Positions 1 to 8,300 of a DNA stretch of 49,217 bases are shown here, piece by piece. The DNA comes from Microcoleus sp. CAWBG506 (GTDB taxonomy: Bacteria; Cyanobacteriota; Cyanobacteriia; Cyanobacteriales; Microcoleaceae), in NCBI GenBank assembly GCA_020883125.1, contig JAHREW010000047.1:1-49217 (forward strand), in the 5' to 3' direction. A program made the translations under genes and the position numbers. Numbering within the stretch: the stretch's first letter is position 1; every line of letters begins with the position of its first letter. The notes below the pieces were generated by a model. It did no database searches, was not told the origin of the DNA, and saw only the letters and a list, made by a program, of their open reading frames with translations.

Positions 1-2
1 CA

Positions 3-107
3 ACTACCACGTCCATGATTGATCAAATAATTGCAGTTGCTCTCAACTTAATCAATCCTCAACATCTAAGAAATTGGTTTGCTTATTGTTGTTACTGTAC
101 CTCATAA
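3..107 (+). CDS. C-terminal end of an IS630-like transposase (gene starts before the window)
   Basis: An open frame runs in from the left edge for 34 codons and stops at TAA. Its end reads NPQHLRNWFAYCCYCTS. A tail of this kind (WF, then a Cys-rich end closing in CTS) is familiar from cyanobacterial IS630-family transposases. The catalytic DDE residues would lie outside the window, so the assignment rests on the tail alone. A short palindrome (gcgggaaccgct, about 111-122) follows and may belong to the right end of the element. This would place an insertion sequence at the edge of the accessory block that follows. Confidence 0.5.
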   Translation, partial: TTTSMIDQIIAVALNLINPQHLRNWFAYCCYCTS

Positions 108-359
108 CAGCGGGAACCGCTGTATAAGTATTTGCAGTCGGAGATATCGGGACTTACCCCAAACACCCATATCGCAAATGCCCACAATATTCACAAGCTC
201 GGATGTAACACAGTCAAGTCCAGTCCAACCAACCTCTATCCCAAAAATCATACAATGACCCCATTTCCCGATCGCCCACCCACTCGCGTCAGAAAACGTT
301 ATGTTATGTTATGTAAGAAGTTATAAAAAATAAGTTATGATAACTAAAAATTACCTCAG

Positions 360-1799
360 ATGCGACCTATGGAGCTTAAGGAAGTCTTAAGATTTGCAGA
401 TGAAAAAGTCTTTGCCAAAACAGGGAAACACTTAGAAGACCTGCAAGAGGCGATTTTAAAAGAAACGCTCCAAGGTCGGAAATATGCCGCAAAGGTAGCC
501 CAAGACCGGGATTGTAGTGAAGGTTATGTTAGGGTGGCTGCGTCTGAACTCTGGAAACTACTGTCAGAGGTATTAGGCGAAGAGGTCAGTAAAGTAAATG
601 TTAGAGCGATACTAGAAAGAACGAAATTTTACAATAATTCATCTAATCATTCATCTAATCATTCATCAGCTATTGGTGAAAATTATGGAACCGTTAATCA
701 TAACGTCAACATTTGTCAAGAAAAAGCGAGAAGTCCCACATCTCCCCAAAACCCCCAACAAACCCCAACTCAACCCCACATTGACTTAGGCGACGCACCC
801 GAAATATTCAGGTTTTTCGATTCCCTACGGGATAGCTTCGCTTCACGCACCCCTCAACTCTCCACCCTCGAAAACTGGATAACACAGCAACGCACTCGCC
901 TCATCGCACTCCTCGGAATCAGCGGCATCGGCAAAACAACCCTCTCCCTCGGCCTCATCCACCAAATCAAAACCCAATTCGATTACGTCATCTATCGCAG
1001 CCTCCGCTTTTCCCCAACCCTAGAAGCAACCCTCACCAACCTGCTGCAAATCTTTCCCCAACCAACAGAAACTCCCCAAAACATAGACACCAAAATTTCC
1101 CAACTCCTCAACCACCTACGCAACTATCGCTGTCTGATAGTCCTTGATGACGTGCAAATGCTTTTTTGCAGCGGACAACCCCCTGGACAATACAAATCTG
1201 AATGTGAAAACTATCAGTTATTTTTTAAACTTATTGCCGAAGTTTCTCATCAGAGTTGTTTGATGTTGAATAGTTCGGAAAAACCTAGAGAAATTGTCCG
1301 ATTAGAAAAAGCATATCATCCCGTTCGCTCCTTTGAATTGGGAAGTTTAGGAATAGCTGCTAAAGATATTTTGAAGTCAGAAAAGTTATCCGATGAGGAA
1401 ACATGGTCAACATTGATTGATATTTATCAAGGCAATCCCCTGTGGTTGGAGTTAACAGCAACCCTGATTCGAGAGTTATTTGGGGGTAGCGTTGCCCAGT
1501 TTTTGCAGTGCGAGATGCCGATTTTAGATGAAGGGTTGCAATCTCAGTTATCTCAACAATTTCAGCGCTTGACTCCGCCGGAATTGGCTGTGGTGACTCA
1601 CTTTGCTAATCTAGCTGAACCCGTTGCTGTGTCGTATTTTTTCAACAAAATACCGTTGTCGCCGTCTGAAATAGTCAATGCGGTGCGATCGCTCAGAAGT
1701 CGGTTTTTATTGGATGCAATGGAAGAGGAGAAGATAACTTTGTTTAGTTTGAATCCTGTGTTGAAACAGTATGTGCAAAGTCGGTATCTTTCTAATTGA
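360..1799 (+). CDS. NB-ARC (STAND) ATPase with N-terminal vMAP-type helical domain
   Basis: 479 residues. Residues about 4-90 form the helical N-terminal domain seen on cyanobacterial STAND proteins (FAKTGKHLEDLQEAIL, then SEGYVRVAASELWKLLSEVLG). A low-complexity linker (SSNHSSNHSS, then Pro/Thr/Gln-rich) leads into an NB-ARC NTPase: P-loop GISGIGKT at 186-193, Walker B LIVLDD at about 259-264, and a winged-helix-like C-terminus. Relatives often carry WD40 or TPR sensor repeats after the NTPase; none is present, so this is a short form. Family members act as ATP-dependent signalling switches, some in conflict systems; the role here is unknown. About nine residues just before the NTPase (DSLRDSFAS) look like an inserted palindromic repeat. 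The start is uncertain: ATG 360 or ATG 369, with no good ribosome site at either. Confidence 0.75.
   Translation: MRPMELKEVLRFADEKVFAKTGKHLEDLQEAILKETLQGRKYAAKVAQDRDCSEGYVRVAASELWKLLSEVLGEEVSKVNVRAILERTKFYNNSSNHSSNHSSAIGENYGTVNHNVNICQEKARSPTSPQNPQQTPTQPHIDLGDAPEIFRFFDSLRDSFASRTPQLSTLENWITQQRTRLIALLGISGIGKTTLSLGLIHQIKTQFDYVIYRSLRFSPTLEATLTNLLQIFPQPTETPQNIDTKISQLLNHLRNYRCLIVLDDVQMLFCSGQPPGQYKSECENYQLFFKLIAEVSHQSCLMLNSSEKPREIVRLEKAYHPVRSFELGSLGIAAKDILKSEKLSDEETWSTLIDIYQGNPLWLELTATLIRELFGGSVAQFLQCEMPILDEGLQSQLSQQFQRLTPPELAVVTHFANLAEPVAVSYFFNKIPLSPSEIVNAVRSLRSRFLLDAMEEEKITLFSLNPVLKQYVQSRYLSN
819..845. repeat. Short palindromic repeat inserted in frame in the NB-ARC gene
   Basis: The segment contains two adjacent mini-hairpins (tccctacggga and agcttcgct), a combination typical of dispersed cyanobacterial repeats. 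Removing about 24 bases restores FFGRTPQLSTLENW, which matches the usual sequence in front of this NTPase. The exact borders are inferred. Confidence 0.45.
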
Positions 1800-1838
1800 T
1801 TTCAAATTAGGTTGATAAACGGGATTTTCCTAGGGAAA

Positions 1839-1996
1839 CGGCAGATGAGACGGCGGTTGAAACCGCGTCTACACAAACGATGTCCGCCGGACGCCGACGG
1901 AAGAAAATAAAGAAATATTAACCGCGCATTCTTCAACCCGCGCACCATCCGGGTTTTGTCTGTGTAGACGCGGTTTCAACCGCCCTGTCTTCTGCC
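1839..1996. repeat. MITE-like inverted-repeat element
   Basis: The arms at 1851-1878 and 1958-1984 (core ggcggttgaaaccgcgtct) pair almost perfectly, and the complementarity continues outward to ggcaga/tctgcc. The centre carries another palindromic stretch (cccgcgcaccatccggg). A diverged, rearranged copy lies at 13528-13592. No coding capacity is credible. The element fills the gap between the convergent NB-ARC and Uma2 genes and could act as a bidirectional terminator. Confidence 0.7.
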
Positions 1997-2074
1997 GTCT
2001 CCATATCCGTGCCCACGCCGGAGACGGCACTGCCGTTTCCCTACGGTAGCTGATTCTGTAAGTGCGATCGCGCT

Positions 2075-2650
2075 TTACCAAATCGACTCAAGATTTAGCA
2101 CAAATCCGGGAAGAACATCTTCACCTGATAAAGTAGCAGGCGACGACCGCACTTCAACTTCTGCGCCCTGACGATAAATTTCAACTTGTCGAGACTTGCG
2201 GTTAATTAACCAACCCAAACGCGCACCATTATCTCGGTACTCTTTCATCTTATCCTGAGTTTCTTTTAAGCTATCGCTCGGAGACATTAACTCGACTACA
2301 AAATCAGGACAAATCGGGGGAAACTTCTTTTTTTGTTCGGGAGTCAGAGCATTCCAGCGTTCTAATATTACCCATGCAGCGTCAGGCGCTCTATTTGCAC
2401 CATTAGGAAGTTTAAAACCACCCGATGAATCAAACACTTTACCCAGTTTATTTTGCTCGTTCCAAATCCAAATCTGTGCAGTTAATCCTGCATTACTGTT
2501 GCTAGTCTCTCCTCCTGCTGGCGACATGATAATTAGTTCTCCTTTCGCTGTCCGTTCCAGTCTAATATTTTCATTTTCCTGACAGAGTTGAAAAAACTGT
2601 TCGTCTGTCAGCTTAACGATAGGGTTGAGGTTGAGGGTGAGGGTAGTCAT
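2075..2650 (-). CDS. Uma2-family (DUF820) putative restriction endonuclease
   Basis: 191 residues, full length for the family. Recognisable parts are LTDEQFFQLCQENENIRLERT near the N-terminus, APDAAWV, the PD-(D/E)XK nuclease strand CPDFVVELMSPSDSL at about 113-127, and the segment KMKEYRDNGARLGWLINRKS that follows in this family. Uma2 proteins are greatly expanded in cyanobacteria and are classed as PD-(D/E)XK nucleases of unknown cellular role. Two other Uma2 genes (16060-16863 and 19950-20477) and a 3' remnant (3837-3895) lie in this window. Confidence 0.85.
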   Translation of the reverse strand: MTTLTLNLNPIVKLTDEQFFQLCQENENIRLERTAKGELIIMSPAGGETSNSNAGLTAQIWIWNEQNKLGKVFDSSGGFKLPNGANRAPDAAWVILERWNALTPEQKKKFPPICPDFVVELMSPSDSLKETQDKMKEYRDNGARLGWLINRKSRQVEIYRQGAEVEVRSSPATLSGEDVLPGFVLNLESIW

Positions 2651-2795
2651 AGCGGTATTTTATCGTGGCTAAACGACCTTTATTAAGGATTGTAGCATAT
2701 TGAGTGAGTTGCGAGGGCGATCGCACTTTTATTGACCGCTCTTGATGTGATGTTCAACATACGATCGCAGCACAGCATTCATTATCCTTAGCTAA

Positions 2796-3134
2796 TTAAG
2801 TATTAATTGCTCGATCGGCTGCTCTACTTAAAACCTCATCCATCCAATTATTAATACTTTTACCAGCTTTCTTTGCAGCAATAAAGATTTTGCGATGATT
2901 TTCGGGAGTAGTGCGGAAGGGAAGTTTACCTGAAAAAGGTTTATCCGGTTCCTGTCCTAATTCTTTGCAAAACTCTAAATAATCGTCGATCGAGTTTTGG
3001 AATTCTCGGCGAGCTTGTTCAATAGTTTTCGCCTTAAAAGTCACTACGTCATTAATGTCAAGCACTCGCCCGAAAAGAATTTCCGCTTCTAAATCTACTT
3101 CAACATGGGCTGTGTAACTTTTATAAGTCATCAT
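2796..3134 (-). CDS. hicB: HicB-family antitoxin with C-terminal ribbon-helix-helix domain
   Basis: 112 residues. The N-terminal partial RNase H-like fold of HicB is visible (YTAHVEVDLEAEILFGRVLDI, TFKAKTIEQARREFQNSIDDYLEFC). It is followed by a ribbon-helix-helix DNA-binding segment (GKLPFRTTPENHRKIFIAAKKAG, SINNWMDEVL). Such antitoxins bind the HicA toxin and repress their own operon. The partner is the hicA-like gene upstream on the same strand (3286-3516), about 150 bp away, a wider gap than usual. The antitoxin looks intact whereas the toxin is truncated. Two consecutive ATG codons leave the exact start open. Confidence 0.8.
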   Translation of the reverse strand: MMTYKSYTAHVEVDLEAEILFGRVLDINDVVTFKAKTIEQARREFQNSIDDYLEFCKELGQEPDKPFSGKLPFRTTPENHRKIFIAAKKAGKSINNWMDEVLSRAADRAINT

Positions 3135-3285
3135 GGCTGTAATAATTATTGCTCTCTAAACACTTGGGAACGTTATGGTAGATGAATCTTCGATTAAATG
3201 TAGCCTTCTTAACTTGGGGCAATTAATCAGGATTGCCCCCTTAACAGCTAAGTCATCATAGTTCAACCCCTGCCTTAATCAAAAA

Positions 3286-3516
3286 TTACCTAACAGATTT
3301 AACCGCTCCTCTATCTGTCTCTTTTTGAGGATGTGGCTCGTGAAAAACTGCTCTAAAATCATTTAATAAAACTCGAACCCGCGAACCTTGTCCTTGAGTA
3401 ATAGTAGCACCTACAGCTATAAATAGATTTTCAATATCTTGCCAATTAATATTAGTGAGTATAGGGTCTGTAAAAATTGCTTCTAAAATCTTGCGCTGTT
3501 TATTATTCAGCTCCAT
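3286..3516 (-). CDS. hicA: HicA-like toxin, C-terminus cut off by an in-frame stop
   Basis: 76 residues beginning MELNNKQRKILEAIF. GGAG lies eight bases before this ATG (in aaggagctattt), which decides the start; a longer frame opens at 3687 but the extra residues look non-coding. The body matches the HicA-like family (INWQDIENLFIAVGA, GSRVRVLLNDFRAVFHEPHP, KETDRGAVKSVR). The family normally continues R-x-FL...AG. Here a TAA follows KSVR, and the next nine codons still read FLIKAGVEL before a TGA at 3256-3258. The gene therefore looks like a nonsense mutant, probably a weakened or dead toxin. HicA proteins are small double-stranded-RNA-binding mRNA interferases, and hicB lies just downstream. 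Confidence 0.65.
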   Translation of the reverse strand: MELNNKQRKILEAIFTDPILTNINWQDIENLFIAVGATITQGQGSRVRVLLNDFRAVFHEPHPQKETDRGAVKSVR

Positions 3517-3719
3517 AAATAGCTCCTTAGTTATGTTAATGCTGAGTTGTGACTCAACCAAGTGCGGCATAAGTTGCAGCGCGCCAGCGGAGCTACTGAC
3601 AGCATAACTTCTACTCGCCTCGAAGCAGAAATCTGAGAGGCTATAATTCAGTTTGGCAAAGGATTCTACTGGTTTGTCAACAACCATATCACACTTGGTT
3701 TAGGCACAAATATCCTGAT

Positions 3720-3748
3720 ATGATATCATAATATGATATCAGTGTCAA
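3720..3748 (-). promoter_or_regulatory. Sigma70-type promoter with palindromic operator, upstream of hicA (3286-3516)
   Basis: On the minus strand TTGACA (3748-3743) and TATCAT (3725-3720) are 17 bp apart. A perfect 9-3-9 palindrome, TGATATCAT-AAT-ATGATATCA (3721-3741), fills the spacer and overlaps the -10. This is the layout of an autoregulated toxin-antitoxin promoter; the HicB ribbon-helix-helix domain is the obvious candidate repressor (inference). Confidence 0.6.
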
Positions 3749-3836
3749 GCGATCGAGGTAATCTCAGCGCCTGTGACAGGAGTAAACACCACCTTGACCG
3801 CAAAAATGTACCGTAGCGGGTTAATTTAACTTTGCT

Positions 3837-3895
3837 GCTAATTCTGTAAGCCCGATCGCACTTTAGCAAACCGACTCAAGATTTAGCACAAATCC
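3837..3895 (-). pseudogene. 59-bp remnant of the 3' end of a Uma2 gene
   Basis: The segment matches 2049-2107 with six mismatches in 59 bases. At 2049-2107 the sequence is the last codons of the Uma2 gene plus its 3' flank. On the minus strand the remnant reads GFVLNLESVC-stop, parallel to GFVLNLESIW-stop. Homology ends abruptly at the hicB stop codon (3895-3897), which suggests that an insertion or deletion joined the hicAB cassette to the end of a former Uma2 gene. Confidence 0.6.
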
Positions 3896-4107
3896 TATGC
3901 AAACAGCAATCTACCTTTCGGTTGAGGGACAATTCGCCCTAATTCCTGAGCAGTCTCAATCCACTCCTGCATAATCACCTCTACATTTTGCAGTGCTTCT
4001 TGATAAGTTTCCCCATCAGCAGCACATCCCGGCAATTCAGGTACTTCTGCCATAAATGCTCGGTCTTCCTGACTCCAGTAAATAATTACTTCATACTTCA
4101 TTATCAT
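3895..4107 (-). CDS. hicB: HicB-family antitoxin, short form
   Basis: 70 residues, the single-domain HicB form: YEVIIYWSQEDRAFMAEVPELPGCAADGET and then a helix EALQNVEVIMQEWIETAQELG. The VPELPGC...G motif is diagnostic. There is no C-terminal DNA-binding domain, so autoregulation would need the toxin or another factor. The gene overlaps the end of the upstream hicA by 17 bp, indicating translational coupling. The start is either ATG 4107 or ATG 4101. The cassette is intact, unlike its neighbour at 2796-3516. Confidence 0.85.
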   Translation of the reverse strand: MIMKYEVIIYWSQEDRAFMAEVPELPGCAADGETYQEALQNVEVIMQEWIETAQELGRIVPQPKGRLLFA

Positions 4108-4366
4108 CTTGGTTTACCAGTTTATACTTCAAAACTACTGCACGAAATTGCTTGACTTGATAGGGCTTAGCTTTTGACCTATCTCCTTTTTGTGGTTGGA
4201 GGTTGAGAATTTCTTCGACACCTTCCTTACTAAAAATATGGTGACTTCCGTTAATCCTTACCTCAAATCCTAAAATCTGGATAATTTCACATAAATCCTT
4301 AAAGGAAAAGTTAGCATCTGATGCACCGAGCATCAGCTTAGCTATTACTTTGTCTATTTGAGTCAT
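4091..4366 (-). CDS. hicA: HicA-family mRNA interferase toxin
   Basis: 91 residues. HicA is a small double-stranded-RNA-binding-fold RNase. Visible family features are the start helix (KVIAKLMLG), FSFKDLCEIIQILGFEVRINGSHHIFSK, which contains the GSHHIF motif with the catalytic histidine, and the C-terminal part PYQVKQFRAVVLKYKL. Its length is normal for the family. It is the first gene of a two-gene cassette with hicB (17-bp overlap). No strong ribosome site precedes the ATG. Confidence 0.85.
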   Translation of the reverse strand: MTQIDKVIAKLMLGASDANFSFKDLCEIIQILGFEVRINGSHHIFSKEGVEEILNLQPQKGDRSKAKPYQVKQFRAVVLKYKLVNQDDNEV

Positions 4367-4456
4367 TAATTACTTATCATAATTAGTTATGGTTGCGTAA
4401 AAAAGAGATTACGGGGCAACTACTCCCTTACATTATTTTAAATTAACAATCGCCCT

Positions 4457-5239
4457 TTAGGTAAAGCCTAACATCTTAAACATTTCTAATCCGGGCAATT
4501 CCCAAAACATAATTTCTTCTAATAATGCCTCCGCTTGTTCATCAGTTACTTTTGGCAATCGGTTAGAAAAATAATCTTCATCTATACCCATATTATAAGA
4601 TATATTTTTATCCATTCCATCTAGTAATTGTGGCTGCAAAGATACCATATGCCAGTCTCGATCCCAAAAAATTCTATCGGCTAAGCAATCTACCGCAAAT
4701 TCCCAAGAACCCAAGTCTGTAGACTTATATTTCAATCCATAAAATTTATCTTCATTATTTTCCTCCTCCTCTGTATCATCTTCTTCATCTAAGGATTCTT
4801 CCTCACGCTCTATCTCAAGCAAGCTAGGCAATTCTAGTTCTTCAAAAGCCTCCCAAACCATGCGGCGGTATAAGTAATCATACTTCTCGTCAATTTCACG
4901 ACCTGCTATTTTTTCCCTATTTTCATTATCAATTTCTTCATTTATCATTGCCTGTAAATAGGCAAAAGGATAAAATGCCGCTGCTTCTAAAGTATTATTT
5001 ACTTTAGGTATAGGAATATCATGCTTGAGGAGAGCCTTAAGGCAATAATTAATCAAAAAAATTTGTTGATTCAAGCTTGCTCTATGAAAAAAATCATTGC
5101 CAGTATAGCCCCATAGTTCACAATCACGCCAATCTCCCAACTCAAATTCTGGATCGAAAGATTTTTGCAATGCTGCTAAATAAAGTTTAGCTTCAGTTCC
5201 TTCTAAGATGCGATCGCCCATAATTGTATGCCAAGTCAT
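4457..5239 (-). CDS. Unknown acidic protein
   Basis: 260 residues, not recognised. It is rich in Trp, Tyr and acidic residues, with no membrane segment or signal peptide. A run composed almost only of Glu and Asp splits it into an N-terminal part (about 1-145) and a C-terminal part (about 170-260). The N-terminal part has helical segments such as NQQIFLINYCLKALLKHD; the C-terminal part ends MFWELPGLEMFKMLGFT. AGGAG stands about eight bases before the ATG, supporting the start. It lies downstream of chlH on the same strand but behind a hairpin, so probably forms its own unit. Confidence 0.6.
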   Translation of the reverse strand: MTWHTIMGDRILEGTEAKLYLAALQKSFDPEFELGDWRDCELWGYTGNDFFHRASLNQQIFLINYCLKALLKHDIPIPKVNNTLEAAAFYPFAYLQAMINEEIDNENREKIAGREIDEKYDYLYRRMVWEAFEELELPSLLEIEREEESLDEEDDTEEEENNEDKFYGLKYKSTDLGSWEFAVDCLADRIFWDRDWHMVSLQPQLLDGMDKNISYNMGIDEDYFSNRLPKVTDEQAEALLEEIMFWELPGLEMFKMLGFT

Positions 5240-5325
5240 TTTTCATCTCCTGATTACTCAAAATTTCTACTAGGCACTTATTCCGCTTCTCCTCAGTTTT
5301 CTTCTCATCACCCCAGAGGAACTAT

Positions 5326-5354
5326 GTAGGGACACAGCATTGCTGTGTCCCTAC
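5326..5354. terminator. Perfect 14-bp hairpin after chlH
   Basis: gtagggacacagca and tgctgtgtccctac pair perfectly around a single base. The hairpin lies just past the chlH stop codon and could end that transcript, but it has no T-run. The same motif occurs in weaker form near 43431-43460, so it is also a dispersed repeat. Confidence 0.5.
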
Positions 5355-5386
5355 AGATTAAAGATGTTTGTTCACACTTCGGATTT

Positions 5387-8300
5387 TTACTCTACCCCTT
5401 CAATCCGGTCTTCCACCTCCTGATACAACTCGCGCAAGCGATCGAGATTACTCTCCGAAGTCTCCCAATAACCCCGGCCATTCACCTCAAGCAAAGTGCT
5501 GACAATCTTGCGGAACGAATGAGGATTCAGATTCAGCAAACGCTTCTGCATCTCCTCATCTTGGATAAACGTACCGTTCACATCCTCATACACCCAATTA
5601 TCCACCGCACCCGCCGTCGCACTCCATCCAGTCGTGTTCACCAGACGCTTAGAAATCTCCCGCACGCCTTCATAACCGTGCGATAACATTCCTTCATACC
5701 ACTTCGGATTCAGCAGCTTGGTGCGCGAATCTAAACGCACAGTTTCTGATAGCGTCCGTACCTGCGCGTTGGCTGTGGTTGTATCAGCAACGAAGGATGT
5801 TGGTTGCTTACCGTCGGCGCGCAAACTGCCGATTAATTTGGTCGGATCTGAGTCGAAATAGTGCGACACGTCGGTTAGCGAAATCTCGGCAGAATCTAAG
5901 TTCTGGAAGGTGACTTCAGCAGTTTTTAATGATGATTCAAAAATCTGCCTGTCTTGTTCCATAGTTCCGGGATTGTCGGAAGAAAAGGCGAAGGATTTGC
6001 GGGTTAAGTACATTTCCTGCAACTCGGCTTCGCTTTCCCAGGTGCTGTTTTCTACGGCTAAGTTGACGTTAGATGAGTAGGAACCCGAAGCATTGGAAAA
6101 TACGCGGGTTGCTGCTTGGCGCAGGTTGATGCCCATTTCTTCGGCTTGCTTCAAGGCGTGTTTGCGGACGAAGTTCATTTCTAATGGTTCGTCGGCTTCT
6201 GCTGCCATTTTCACGGCTTTATCTAACAGGTTCATTTGGTTGATGAACAAGTCGCGGAAGACGCCGGAACAGTTAATTACTACGTCGATTCGAGGACGGC
6301 CCAACTCTTCTAAGGACAGCAATTCGAGTTTGTTGACTCGGCCCAAAGCGTCGGGAACTGGTTTGACTCCAACCATCCACATTACTTGTGCTAGGGATTC
6401 GCCGTAAGTCTTGATGTTGTCGGTTCCCCACAATACAACGGCGATGGTTTCTGGGTAATTTCCGCCGTTATCCAGGCGCTGTCTTTCTAATAGTCGATCG
6501 ACTACCACCTTAGCAGACTTAACTGCTCCTGTAGTGGGGATTGACTGCGGGTCCAAAGCGTGCATATTCTTGCCAGTTGGCAAAACATCCGGGTTGCGAA
6601 TCGGATCGCCCCCTGGGCCGGGGATAATGTATTCGCCTTCTAATGCGCGCAACAAGGCGCCCAATTCGTTATCGGCGCAAACTTGTTCTAAGCAGAATTC
6701 CAGATACTCAAACAGCGGTTTAATCAGGTCTGGATCGACTTTTTTGTAACCGGCTGCGTGCAATGATTCAATCCAAGGTGTTTTCTTGCCCATGTTGAAG
6801 AAATTCAACTTGGAAACTAGGGAAACTCTACCATCAGCATCGGTTTGTTCTTTCACTAAAGCGGTGACGGCATCGCGACAGGCTAAGGTGATGTTTTGCA
6901 GCAGTTCGACATCTGCTAAAATGCCTTTGTCGTTGTTGCTGTAGATTTCGTCAATATTGCGATCGCAACTTTGAGCAATAATCCGCGACAAACTGACTAA
7001 TCCATCTTCTTCCCGGTCTAAATTGGCAATGTTAACCAAAGTTGCGATCGCCTCTTCCGCAGTCGGCGGCTTACCAATAACGTGCAAACCGCAAGGTAAC
7101 AACCGCGACTCAATCTCCATCAACTTGCGGTAAACCAAACCAACTAAATTGTCCCGTTCCTCCGCAGTCATTTGGGCCGCTACCCCTCGTTCTTGTTCGG
7201 GAGGTAAGGTGATATCCTTGTCCAAATTCACCAAACGGCATTTTTCAACGATCGCATCCACAATCGGCACACCGCGCCCAGTATCTTTCAAAGTTTGATA
7301 AGAAGCAATCAACTCGCTGAGTTCCTGCAAACCTTTATACAACCCAGCATTTTCAGCCGGAGGAGTTAGATAGCTGATAGTTTCAGCATAACTGCGACGC
7401 TTAGCAATTGTTGCCTCGCTGGGATTATTAGCAGCGTAATAATAGAGGTTAGGAATCTTACCGATCAAACTATCAGGATAACAATCCACAGACATTCCCA
7501 TCTGCTTACCAGGCATGAATTCTAGGGAACCGTGAGTGCCGAAGTGCAGCACCGCATCTGCACCCCAAATGCGCTCCAAATAAGTGTAATAAGCAGCAAA
7601 ACCGTGGTGCGGGCTGGCGGAACGAGAGAATAACAACCGCATCGGATCGCCTTCATAGCCAAAAGTAGGTTGTACTCCGATAAACACGTTGCCAAAGTGT
7701 TTGCCATAAATCAGCAAATTTTGTCCATCGCTGTTCAAATGTCCGGGAGGTGGGCCCCAATTTTCTTGCAACCGTTCCGAGTAAGGAGTGAATTCTTCAT
7801 ACTCAGCTACAGACATTCGGTAAGCAATATTTAATTCCGGGCTTTGGTATTGGGCTGTGGCATCATGGATGACTTCTTGCATCAGTTTTTCGGCAGAATC
7901 TGGCAATTCTGGCAAGTCATAACCGTTGCCTTTTAAGCCTTTCAATACTTCATAAATCGAGCCAAAAACGTCTAAATAAGCTGCCGTTCCCACGTTCCCT
8001 TTATCAGGAGGGAAACTGAAAACTGTAATGGCAACTTTCTTGTCTAATTTTGGTTTGCGGCGCAGGACTGCCCATTTCATGGCGCGCTGGGAAATCGCCT
8101 CAATTCTATCTTGAAGGGCGATCGCTTTTCCAGTTGCACCATCACGTCCCGACACAATAATCGGTTCGATCGCCCCATCCAACTCAGGAATCGCCACTTG
8201 CAGGGCAACTTGAATTGGGTGCAAACCTAGATCGCTATTTTCCCATTCTTCAGTTGTTTGGAAAACCAGCGGCAAAGCCACCATATAAGGGCGATTTAAT

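Noticed and set aside
132..326. 64-codon open frame after the transposase tail
   Set aside because: It has no ribosome site, a composition unlike its neighbours and no recognisable motif; it overlaps repeat-like sequence.
1869..2081. 70-codon minus-strand frame
   Set aside because: It lies almost entirely inside the inverted-repeat element at 1839-1996.
3517..3687. 57 extra N-terminal codons for the HicA-like toxin
   Set aside because: GGAG eight bases before ATG 3516 and the family N-terminus support the shorter form; the extra part contains a dispersed-repeat-like stretch.
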